Assembly (NCBI GenBank): GCA_934045075.1
Contig: OW203727.1
Location: forward strand, 11,323,501-11,387,500
DNA: 64,000 nt
Direction of reading: 5' to 3'
From: Yponomeuta sedellus
Lineage: Eukaryota; Arthropoda; Insecta; Lepidoptera; Yponomeutidae
Shown here: piece after piece, positions 55,411 to 64,000 of the stretch
How positions within the stretch are numbered: position 1 is the stretch's first letter
Layout: every line of letters starts with the position of its first letter
Notes under the pieces: generated by a model
Seen by the model: the letters and a program-made list of their open reading frames with translations, nothing else
What the model was told of the DNA's origin: nothing
Databases searched by the model: none
Translations under genes and position numbers: made by a program

Positions 55411-56261
55411 CCGAGGCCCTAGGTTCTTGGCCGTGGGACCTAAACATCATTATATTTTGCAAAAAAATCTGTAAAACATAATAATTTTTTCTATCAGTGG
55501 CGCTAGTGTTATCATTGAATTTTAAGTAAATTTCTACTTAAAATTTAATTTTGTTTCCCACCGCATGGAGGCCCCTTAACAAGTTGCACATCAGGAAATT
55601 ATAATATAAATGTGTAGAAAAAAATGTCGTAGACTATAAAGACTAGTATAACTATAAAGACTATCTATTATCCAGACTAAAAACAATTGACCGTAGTTGC
55701 AGCAACAAAAAGCATTTTTTGAGATATCCACGGGTACTGGATGAATGATTTTACATAATTATCAGCGTAGATATCAGTGGCATTTGGAAAAAAAAACAAA
55801 TTCCGTGAAATTCAAAAATAACAAGGCTTTTGTGTGACAGTCTAATAGAAAACTCTGATTTTGAAAGACAGACAATAAGAAAAATACCACAGCATTTAAT
55901 TATCATTGCGTTCTAATGACAAAATCATTTGACATAATTGTCTTAATTAGTTGCCTTTGACCAGTAATTATCTGTTGGAATTTTTCTATTGTGACGTAGG
56001 TAAATGTAACCTTGGTGACTAAACCAATGAAAGACAAAAAGTCTATTAAATCGATGATAGGTACTCAATTATTGCTTACGAATCCTTAAGTGTTGAGAGA
56101 ATGCCTGGAATCAACTCAAATAAATCATAATTTATAAGGTAAAATCACCGAATGACCCCTGCTGGAACCCCATAACATAATATGACTCATAACTGCCCAA
56201 TAAATATATCTTCTTCTTCTTGGTCGGTACGCTCTTGGCAGAGCAGTTGTGGTCTTGGTAT
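55411..56261. other. No supported gene
   Basis: AT-rich DNA with 'ttaagtaaatttctacttaa' as a small palindrome near 55525. Confidence 0.4.
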
Positions 56262-56585
56262 CTTCCCACTGCTGGGGCACGGGTCTCTTCCTGCATCGCT
56301 GGAAGTTTAGGCCATATTCCAATCACGGGGGCTAAGTTTGGATTGGAGGATCATTGTAAGACACTGACCGGCCTTACTGTCAGAAGTTATGGAGCCGCTC
56401 ATAAGGCCTCTGACATGGCTTAACGACTGCCTTTACAAGACAGCCAGCACCGGCACGGAAGCGCTCCTAGAAAATGCCACTAGCGGTATTCATGGGATGG
56501 TCACCACTCCGGCACCTGACCGCACCTGTTGTTTAAACCAAGTGAATGATTCCAATCACTCGGTTCCACTAGACCTCGAGCGCTT
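56262..56585 (-). mobile_element. 5S rRNA-derived SINE (diverged)
   Basis: 'tcttcccactgctggggcac' to 'gacctcgagcgcttcatgaa'. The 5S-like block is at 56490-56545, with several substitutions and a deletion after 56455. Confidence 0.78.
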
Positions 56586-56589
56586 CATG

Positions 56590-57440
56590 AAGAGGCTTTA
56601 TAGTGATGTTGCTTGACTCACGTTGTCTTGCCATTTCTCTCGGTTAGATGCTGCTCAGGTGTATGCATGCAGATGCCTGCCCACAGAGGACTGTGAACTG
56701 AGTTTCGCACTAGTAATTGCATTCAAATTAAATTAAATCTATTTATTTCAACGTAAAGAATTTACATTCTATTTGCTGAATGTCAATGTACTGTGTAAAA
56801 TGTAAGCCTCTGCCTTCGGGCCGTATTTTAGTGGAGAAAAAGGCAGCGGGAAAAAAAATCACTCTGACCATCTTTTCTTAAGTAATCTTAAACCAAATAC
56901 GAGTGCATCAGTTGCCACACACACGTATACCTAATAAGATAACATGATTGCCATTAATAACTTTAAATGCCACGGCATTAGATAAATGTTAAAGAACTTG
57001 GCATCAAACAGTATTTATCCAATCTATTTTAAAGAATCTTGAGGTTCTTGGCCGTGACAACGATTCCATCGAGCGTATCGTGGTACACAGGTACAGGGAA
57101 TGGTAGGGCATCAGTACACGCAATACCTGGAGCACCAATGCGATGGACCGATAGGTTTATATTATTACATCACAAATTAGACCTTTTGGTTGGTTGTTGT
57201 TACAGTACTACACATCATTGAAAGTCCCTTCGGGAATCTACGTTCGCGCAGACTAGGAAGAAGTATAACGAAAGTACCCGAAGCTATAAGTACATTCAAC
57301 ATGATCTTTAACCGATACGGTTAAGGTGCAGAATTGATTGCCGCAGTAGCTCTACCTATTTCGCTCACGCTAATATTGCCAAACTAATAGTCACCTGCAT
57401 GGATGACGTTGAATCAACCAATAGCAACAAAGGCGCGCGG
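56590..57440. other. No supported gene
   Basis: A 60-residue open frame at 57039-57221 lies in a more GC-balanced stretch, but I recognise no domain. Confidence 0.35.
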
Positions 57441-57444
57441 CCTG

Positions 57445-57730
57445 CCATTATTATTATTATTACTCTTTATTTGGAAATCCAACAGCACAAAATAACATAA
57501 AATTTCTCCAAACAATTATTATAACAATAAAGCCAAAAATAGATTTCACTTGTAAATATTACTTTACAATATCAAGCAGTGGACAAAGTAAATATTAATG
57601 TTTTAATTTAATGTAATTGGGAAGTGGACGGGGCGAGGAAAGGGAGGGGTGTATGTGTGTACGTGTGTGTGTGTGTGCGTGAGTGTATGTGTATGCGTGT
57701 GTGAGTGTGTGTGTGTGTGTGTGTGTAATT
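57445..57730 (-). mobile_element. Probable LINE 3' region with (GT)n
   Basis: ATT triplets, then 'actctttatttggaaatcca' (compare 'tttattggaaaaccaacagc' at 10880) and a (GT)n-rich run at 57650-57727. 57735-58320 has no supported gene. Confidence 0.45.
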
Positions 57731-58324
57731 AGTTAAGTAGCACCTGTAGAGCCTGATGTTTGAAGGAGAAAAATGAAACTATCTGATTGGTCGATGAACT
57801 TGCCGCACATCCAAAATTTGGTCATCTGCCGAGCGCAGGTACATCCGCGAGACTTATTTCTTGTGTAGCACTGTAACATATGAAAGGACCTTCTAGGGTG
57901 TCATTTTCCGATAATTGTGTTCAGTGAAATCTAGGGTGACATATGTGTGAATCAACATGATGTTTATGTAAATACATTTAAATGATTATTACATTGGGAA
58001 AATACCTAGATACTCCTGGAGAAACAAAAAAAATATCGGCTAAGCTTAAAAAAATATTGATTATCTCGTTGTACATAAAAAAATTGTTACATAAAAAATA
58101 TGTTTTGATAAATGTAGCCACAGATTTTTAGCTACAATTTTTATAACAAAAAAGTTAAATGCTCATTAAATTCATACATCGTTTTACTTAAAAAGCCCCC
58201 GAGGGATGCATTAGTTCATTTTTAAGAAAATGGTTTCTTTTATATAATATGGGGTTAAAATAGGGCTTATATTATCTTATGTGGGAGAGCGGAGGAAGTT
58301 AGGGGCATCATTTTTTTTAAATAG

Positions 58325-58522
58325 CTTAGAACATAATACGTTACGTTACGTTATGATATGTTACATTACGATACGTTACCTTACGTCACGTTTGTTACGT
58401 CACGTCACGCCACGTTACGTTAAGTTATGTTACGTTACCTTACGTCACGTTTGTTACGTTACGTCACGTTACTTTAAGTTACGTTATGTTATGTTACGTT
58501 ACGTTACGTAATGTTATGTTAA
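58325..58522. repeat. Degenerate (TTACG)n pentanucleotide array
   Basis: About 38 units of TTACG with variants (TTATG, TCACG, TTACC). Not the TTAGG insect telomere repeat. 58525-58890 has no supported gene. Confidence 0.9.
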
Positions 58523-58894
58523 ATAACATACAATGTAATAAAAAAAATAAAAAAACAGTTCAGACTTAATCAGTGATGGGCTAAGAGACACTAAAGTAGG
58601 TACTTTTTTAAAATATACAACGCTCAAGGCTCAATCTGCGCTTAAGGATCGTTCTGTAATACAAGCCCTAAAGTCATATAGGGGACCGGAGGAAGATGGG
58701 GAGTACCTAATTATCTCACCTAATTAATGAAGCCCATTACTTTACATAAACTCGCCTGAAAAGACGCACACTGACTTTACCGACTTTTTGTCTCGCCCAC
58801 TGTTAATAAATTCCCTATTTGGTCAAAGAGTGTCCGACGCGAATATTGAGATTAGGATGTTGCGTTGATTTGGACAACGGATAACGGAAGAAAA

Positions 58895-59098
58895 TTTGTC
58901 GTCGTCGTCGTCAGACTACTCTAGCCTCCCTATCTTCAGCTTGTCTTCAACTTGCCGCATCCAACATCCGCCTGCAGTTTTTCGCAGATCATCATCCCAC
59001 CTAGTTGGAGGGGGTCCTACACTACGTTTGCAAAGTCGCCGAGGCGTCTTCAACGCCATCCTTCACAGTTGGTGAACTCCAAAGGCGTGGAGCAAGAC
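58895..59098 (-). mobile_element. RTE-type LINE C-terminal end, minus sense
   Basis: The minus strand encodes RSVGPPPTRWDDDLRKTAGG followed by CWMRQVEDKLKIGR, the C-terminus of RTE-like reverse-transcriptase proteins. It then ends 'ctagagtagtctgacgacga', the tail shared by the short retroposons in this window. Confidence 0.75.
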
Positions 59099-59620
59099 TT
59101 TGGTGGTGCTCATTTTTAGGAAGGGTGACAAAACTGTTCTTAAAAATTACAGACCCATCTCGCTCCTGAGCCATGTCTATATGCTGTTTTCACGAGTTGT
59201 CACGAATCGTCTGGCCAGGAGACTCGACCAGTTCCAGCCGCCGGAAGAGGCCGGGTTTTGTGGAGAATATGGCACCATAGACTACATTCACAGTGTTGCA
59301 GATTATACAGAAGTCTGAAGAGTATAATCAGCCTCTGTGTCTAGCCTTTGTGGACTATGAAAAGGCCTTCGATTCTGTCAAAACCTGGGCTGTTCTGGAA
59401 TCTTTACAGCGATTCCAGTAGACTATCGTTATATCGAGATGTTGAGATGTCTGTACGAAGCCGCCACCATGAGTGTCCAAATACAGGGCAGGAGTCGAAA
59501 CCTATGCAACTGCTTAGAGGAGTAAGACAGGAGGATGCGATATCCCCGAAACTGTTCACGAGCGCGTTGGAAGACATGTTAAAGAATCATCATTATTATG
59601 AAATTTAGACCAGTTTTCGA
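59099..59620 (+). pseudogene. RTE-type LINE reverse-transcriptase fragment
   Basis: Plus-strand remnant of a second LINE. The frame from 59100 gives IFRKGDKTVLKNYRPISLLSHVY as two overlapping motifs (FRKGD; NYRPISLLS), then PPEEAGF. A frameshift near 59310 leads to CLAFVDYEKAFDSV (about 59340), then further shifts; LLRGVRQEDAISPKLF is at about 59510-59560. These are reverse-transcriptase motifs 1 to 4 of RTE/BovB-like elements. The catalytic YADD region and everything after it are missing. At least two frameshifts mark it as dead. It abuts the minus-sense RTE end at 58895-59098, so two copies lie back to back. Confidence 0.85.
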
Positions 59621-60005
59621 TCTACTGCCAATTAAGGGCAACCCAGTACACAATGAGTGGGGTCTTGCTCGCGCCCTCGCCCCACGTGCTTTCTGTGTGG
59701 CCCAAGCCTAAGTTTTTCGACGTGATTCTTCTACTTCTTTGGTTCCTTTACTCCCCGTGTAGTCTAGGGTTGACATAAGGGCTTTCCTTTTATCTCTGTT
59801 TATGGCTCAGAGCATTGTATAGTAGGTATTGAGATATCTGTGGTTTATGCCTAGGGATGGTAGCTGCAGCCAAGTTACTCCCTTCTCCTTCAACTCAGAG
59901 AGAACGTTATGATCGTCGACAAATTATAATTGACTACATAACGTGAAGCATACGCTACGCCGCGACAAGAGATGCCGACCGGACAAGCACTTACGTATAC
60001 CCCAT
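59621..60005. other. No supported gene
   Basis: GC-balanced stretch ('tcttgctcgcgccctcgccc'), perhaps a retroposon remnant; not classified. Confidence 0.35.
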
Positions 60006-60006
60006 T

Positions 60007-60371
60007 CGTTATCAACCTTTGTATGTCCCCACTGCTGGGGCACGGGTCTCTTCCTGCATCGCAGGAAGGTTAGGGCATACTCCACCACGGGGGCCAAGTC
60101 CGGGTTGGTGGAGGATTGTAAGACAGCGGCGGGCCTTACTGTCAGAAGTTATCAAGCCGCCCATAAGGCCTCTGACATGGCTTAACAACTGCCATTATAT
60201 GACAGCCGGCACCAACGGCTTAACGTGCATTGCGAAGCACGGAAGCGCTTGGAAAAATGACGGGACGGAACGCTTACGCATCCTGTACCTGACCGCGCCT
60301 GTTGTTGCTTAACAAAGTGATTGATTCCAATCACTCGGTTCGCCTAGGCCACGAGCGCTTCCTGGAGGCCC
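60007..60371 (-). mobile_element. 5S rRNA-derived SINE, full length
   Basis: 'cgttatcaacctttgtatgt' to 'ggccacgagcgcttcctgga', then an (AAG)n run at 60400-60411. A small deletion removes part of the 'ccactagcggtagtc' segment. Confidence 0.82.
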
Positions 60372-60411
60372 TATGCTTCGCTAGGAGTTAAAGGACCGAA
60401 GAAGAAGAAGA

Positions 60412-61015
60412 GACATAATGTGAAGTAAAACGTGTAAGATGTTAATCGATAATCATTTATTTTTAATAAGTGATGGGCTTTATACTGTGCAGCGTTAAGG
60501 CTCCGGCTTTGACTAGACCGGGTTATTATAAGTAAAAGCCAGTTATTGTTTTTGTCCATACATTAATTACTTATCTAAACATCGATAAATTAACAAATAA
60601 AAGTAATATGTAAGTAAATGCTATAACAACGTTTATAACTGTGAATTATGGAAAAAAAGTTTATTATAAATATGGGTTTTTTCCCATATCACAGCAGGTT
60701 ACTTAAGTATTCATAACTTCAAATAAACCCGATTTAAGGAACTGTCAAAAGCTAAAGTAAGAGACAAAGACAATAATATTACGTCCACAGAACTCAGAGA
60801 CGCGATATTTTTGCCATTTACCTATACGCACTTAGGTACCTACTTATCCGAATAACAGAACAGCACAGAAAACAAAAAGTTTTCTTTCTAATATGACACT
60901 TAAAGCGTAACGGTTACAGGTTAACTCATCTTAAAGTAAATTTTTATAGTTCTGATGCCGTAGAACAAGGCTGGTTTATACGTACGTTGGGCGTGACTGT
61001 GATAGACCAGGACTT
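60412..61015. other. No supported gene
   Basis: AT-rich; a 62-residue open frame on the minus strand has no features. Confidence 0.4.
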
Positions 61016-61019
61016 GAAG

Positions 61020-61110
61020 TCACTGGTCTAATTGCGATTATTTATTAGGTAAAATGTAATTACCTTAATTCTCGACGTCAATCGCGGTTAGAATCGTTTA
61101 ACACATAACT
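61020..61110. mobile_element. MITE of the 38622 family (diverged)
   Basis: 'ttgcgattatttattaggta' to 'cgtttaacacataact'. Confidence 0.6.
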
Positions 61111-62084
61111 CGACTAAATATGAACATCGGGAGATGTTAAAAATACCAACACATAATTTCTGTTCATTGCCTATTTCTTCAACTTCACTATTTGTTCAAA
61201 ATTAATTCTTAGCAATTTAGTTTCTAATAAGAGTGAAACATTTTTGTTCTTGGCAACTAAAGGGTATTATATTTTTTTCAAGAATTTGTCATTAAAATAA
61301 TTAAATCTACTAAAACACTAGCACTAAATTGTCATTCCAATGGTTAAACTTCTTGTAAGTACTCTTCGACCTCTAACCAATCCCATTACAATGGTATAAC
61401 CGTACAAAGCGATTCGATCTCCTTCGCAGGAGATGCCTATTTAATTTGCGCAGCTCATACCATCGGATTGACATTATTATGCTATTGCTTAGTAGACTTC
61501 GAAACCTATAAAGATCATTTCCGTGCTAATATCACACTATCTAACAACGATGCATTTTTATATTCTAGGCCCCGAGGCATCCGACCCACTGCTTATTAGA
61601 AATTTATGTGGCGCGCTGACCAACACAGATGCCGCTTGTGTTATTAACATCCGCTTGCTACATTCACGTATACAGTATAATACAATACATAGTTCATTTT
61701 GCTTAAAAAAACCTGACCAACGCCATGCTCTTTGAAGCATCGCGGTTTCGGTCTCGTGCCCTTGTCTCTGAGCGGAACCATTTAATGCGGTTGTACTTGC
61801 TAAAGGTCAATAAACGTTCCGCATAAGTCTTGACAACAATGAATGAGTACCGTTGAACTCTCGTCAGACTCAACAGCTAGCTGCAATGGGAACACCGACT
61901 TCGCGTCATAGTACAATTGACCTTAAATCCATGGTCATAGAGGCGGAAATGAACCTACACATTTTGCTGTGCACAAACATACAGTGGATAGCTCAAGCAC
62001 AATGCTCCATGTGTTTATCCATGATAAACGATCATAACTTTCTTAACTCTTGCATGATACCTAAATTTTTATTTTTTTTATTCA
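61111..62084. other. No supported gene
   Basis: The stretch 61560-61720 ('ccccgaggcatccgacccac') is GC-balanced, with open frames on both strands of 60-70 residues. I recognise no domain. 'ttgcgcagctcataccatcg' and neighbours look non-repetitive. Confidence 0.35.
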
Positions 62085-62308
62085 TGGACATACACAGATC
62101 TCGTTAGCCCTATACTCAGTACAACTAAGTGACTTGTGTTATAGGTGCTAACTCGACGATAGATGTAATACAATAAATACATAGATAACATCCAAGACCC
62201 GAGACCAGCAACAAAAGTTCGTTTCCTAGTTTGACACGGCCGGGGATCGAACCCGAGGCCTTCGGTTTTACAGTCAGCGTGCCAAACGCTGCTCCACCGA
62301 GGCCGTCA
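62085..62308 (-). mobile_element. tRNA-derived SINE, family B
   Basis: 'ggacatacacagatctcgtt' to the head 'gccaaacgctgctccaccga', with box B in 'ggggatcgaacccga'. Confidence 0.85.
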
Positions 62309-62782
62309 GCTGGTTTCTTTTTTATGAGACAGCAAGAGATACAGCAAGAGATACCAAGTAACACTAATTTAAGATGGATTAGGCTTGCACAGCACCTACA
62401 CCAACACATTTTTTGCACACGAAGTCGCGTAGGCAGCAACAACATAATTTGGGTAGTTTATTCACTTATCTGAACTTGTAGATATGAGTATCAACCAGGG
62501 TTGTAAAATGCTATAAAACACTTATTTTAAACTAACAACTTTTAAAAACTCGTGTTTTTTTCAACTGTTTTACGCTATGAATCAAACACATAAAATCCAA
62601 CCCCGGTTTCACCTCAACTAATTATGAATGTAAAAGTTTCGTAGAGCTGTTCGAATGACATTCTGTGCGATCATTGGGCGTCTCCCGAAGTCGCCGGCAC
62701 GGACAATCATGAAAGGTATACGGTTTTAGTACTACTGTATAAGTTTGATGTTAGGTGCACAGACCTCAATGCTTAATAGATA

Positions 62783-62983
62783 TCAGTTTTTAGGTGCGTA
62801 TGTTCTAGAGAAGAAATCAAAGGCGGCGTCGACTGAACTCTGGGTGCAGTTGGCTGTAGGACATCCTCTGTCAGCAATGCACTTGGATTGCTGATTTCTC
62901 TGTTGATTGCAGCAAGTTAGCACCGCGGCATAGCACTCCTGATTAGAAATATCAGATTCTTTAGGCACTTGTGTCACCGGATT
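62783..62983 (-). CDS. Secreted six-cysteine family protein, gene C, terminal exon
   Basis: 67-codon terminal exon. On the minus strand 'ctatgtcgtttcag' precedes AAT CCG GTG, a good acceptor. The apparent upstream ATG (62995) is therefore most likely inside the intron, and the exon starts in phase 0 at 62983. The peptide NPVTQVPKESDISNQE leads into cysteines in the pattern C-x6-CC-x8-C-x5-C-x4-C, then DFFSRTYAPKN and TGA. Spacing matches genes A and B over the first five cysteines; the last gap is shorter. One NCT sequon. The signal peptide must lie on an earlier exon; a possible 52-nt upstream exon is at 63413-63464, and the first exon is probably beyond the window. Same strand as A and B. 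Function unknown. Confidence 0.68.
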   Translation of the reverse strand, partial: NPVTQVPKESDISNQECYAAVLTCCNQQRNQQSKCIADRGCPTANCTQSSVDAAFDFFSRTYAPKN

Positions 62984-63194
62984 CTGAAACGACATAGAGC
63001 AAAATTAAAATCTCATGGGGCTATCCTCAGTAGAACTTTGAATGAAAAGTTCTTGCTGACTCTACATTTTGTCTAAAGCGTGTGCATCTGTTCAAAAAGT
63101 TGTATGTAGCCTAAGATCGCTTTGAAGTAGAAGTTTCAAGGCGTAGCATAGTTCCTTTTGCTCTAATTCCAAATTACCATGTATATTGGTTGCT

Positions 63195-63756
63195 AATTAC
63201 CTAACGACCTTACCCAAAACGCACATCATCATTCTGGGCATCAATACAATGTTTCCAAAGGAATGTGGAAAATCAACGTTTAAAGAGATATTGAAGTTCG
63301 GTCTTGACTTCTTTGCTTTGCAGACGCAGAACTGCATTTTTGTAGTATTGTATACCCACTAAAACTTTCGTAAGCACAACACATTGTAGACTTTTAGTCC
63401 GGATTTACTTACGGGTGTTGTTATATCGGAAGAGTCCGACCAGGTTTCGCTCCGATTCGCAGAGCTTAATCATGGTGAGCAGAGACGGAGCTCGCGTCGT
63501 CGGTTGCTTGTCTCACACACAATGTGAGACACAATCCTTTGGAAACATTGTATTGATGCCCAGAATGATGATGTGCGTTTTGGGTAAGGTCGTTAGGTAA
63601 TTAGCAATGTGAGACACAATGTGAGACAAGCAACCGACGACGCGAGCTCCGTCTCTGCTCACCATGATTAAGCTCTGCGAATCGGAGCGAAACCTGGTCG
63701 GACTTTTCCGATATAACAACACCCGTAAGTAAATCCGGACTAAAAGTCTACAATGT
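63195..63756. repeat. Nested inverted duplication (segments A, B, inverted A, inverted B)
   Basis: Segment A (63195-63262) recurs inverted at 63537-63608. Segment B (63384-63522) recurs inverted at about 63605-63756, with one or two differences. The order is A-B-A'-B', not the B'-A' expected of a simple foldback. Near-identity suggests a recent event. Two large spurious open frames arise here. Confidence 0.88.
63413..63464 (-). CDS. Candidate upstream exon of gene C (52 nt)
   Basis: On the minus strand, 'catgattaag|ctctgcg' (weak acceptor) and 'acaccc|gtaagtaaat' (near-perfect donor) bound 52 nt. Read in the phase required by gene C's terminal exon, it gives SANRSETWSDSSDITTP, a polar linker like the region before the cysteines in gene B. 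A second copy lies on the plus strand at 63673-63724 within the inverted duplication, with one Ser-to-Phe change. Joining is inferred from phase and donor quality only. Confidence 0.35.
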
Positions 63757-64000
63757 ATACCCACTCTCACACGCTCACGAGCTTTCTTTCAAGAGGCGAA
63801 AGTCGCACAAACATTTCTCTTAATATCAAAATGTTTTGTGTGAGGCAGTCTTGTGGCGTCTTCTGCCAATTCTTTTATTTTGCTGTTAATAATAGGTTAA
63901 GTGACAAACCAATAGAATTCAAGCGGCAATGAAGATACACCTAGACCAAGAAAGAACGTGCGCAATTTCACAAACGTTGATATGCCATTATAAGGAATAC
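63757..64000. other. Window end, no supported gene
   Basis: Might contain part of gene C's upstream introns on the minus strand. I found no signal-peptide exon here. Confidence 0.35.

Noticed and set aside
54638..55481. Two similar open frames (84 and 116 residues) suggesting a duplicated gene
   Set aside because: They follow from the satellite dimer; monomer lengths are not multiples of three and frames are not preserved across units.
58325..58522. Telomere-like repeat
   Set aside because: The unit is TTACG with variants, not the insect TTAGG, and it is degenerate and internal.
62984..62995. ATG at 62995 as the start of gene C
   Set aside because: It lies within 'ctatgtcgtttcag', a good acceptor; the resulting protein would have no signal peptide, unlike its paralogues.
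63415..63770. Open frames on both strands sharing SPTRFRSDSQSLIMVSRDG
   Set aside because: Shared because the region is an inverted duplication; the same peptide on opposite strands is a mirror effect.

Overview
This is eukaryotic, AT-rich, intron-containing DNA, most likely from a moth or butterfly (Lepidoptera). The evidence is the repeat content: a retroposon tail reading 'ctgctggacatagccctcccc', a LINE/SINE body reading 'gtgaaggaaaccatcg', an interspersed repeat with 'cgagtctgactcgcac', RTE-like reverse transcriptases, and several tRNA-derived SINE families. No bacterial operons, CRISPR arrays, phage genes or confident free-standing tRNA/rRNA genes are visible.

Host protein-coding content is small and one-sided. 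The only convincing host genes are three on the minus strand: gene A (37733-38133), gene B (46224-47141) and gene C (terminal exon 62783-62983). They are paralogues. Each encodes a secreted-type protein, or the end of one, finishing in the same six-cysteine module: C-x6-CC, then C-x5-C (a Gly precedes this last Cys), then a final Cys, with a Tyr near the C-terminus. A and B have signal peptides, and an intron acceptor lies at or 2 nt before their ATG. B adds a furin-like site and a long Pro/Asp/Glu-rich linker. C is visible as its last exon plus a possible 52-nt upstream exon. I cannot assign them a function or a named family; this local cluster is the most interesting host feature.

Layout. 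0-7 kb: GC-rich palindromic repeat, a threefold degenerate repeat carrying CTCF-like motifs, a TAA-flanked MITE and a broken LINE reverse transcriptase. 7-17 kb: 5S-rRNA-derived SINEs, RTE tails, tRNA-SINEs and palindromes. 18-22.3 kb: LINE C-terminal fragment, then a young LTR element (two LTRs of 248 bp identical by eye) with a non-coding interior. 22-37 kb: SINEs, a compound microsatellite, a deleted PIF/Harbinger element with intact ends, a TA-flanked foldback element and a SINE split by a MITE. 37-49 kb: genes A and B among MITEs, a long (AT)n tract and Helitron-like ends. 49-56 kb: perfect hairpins and a roughly 247-bp satellite with higher-order structure. 56-64 kb: 5S-SINEs, a second RTE fragment, gene C and a nested inverted duplication.

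Much of the window is transposable-element debris in successive layers. Several nested insertions give relative ages: a SINE interrupted by an RTE-tail element at 14.3 kb, a SINE interrupted by a MITE at 36.1 kb, and a SINE inside a foldback element at 35 kb. Boundaries of repeats are by eye and approximate unless a target-site duplication is stated.
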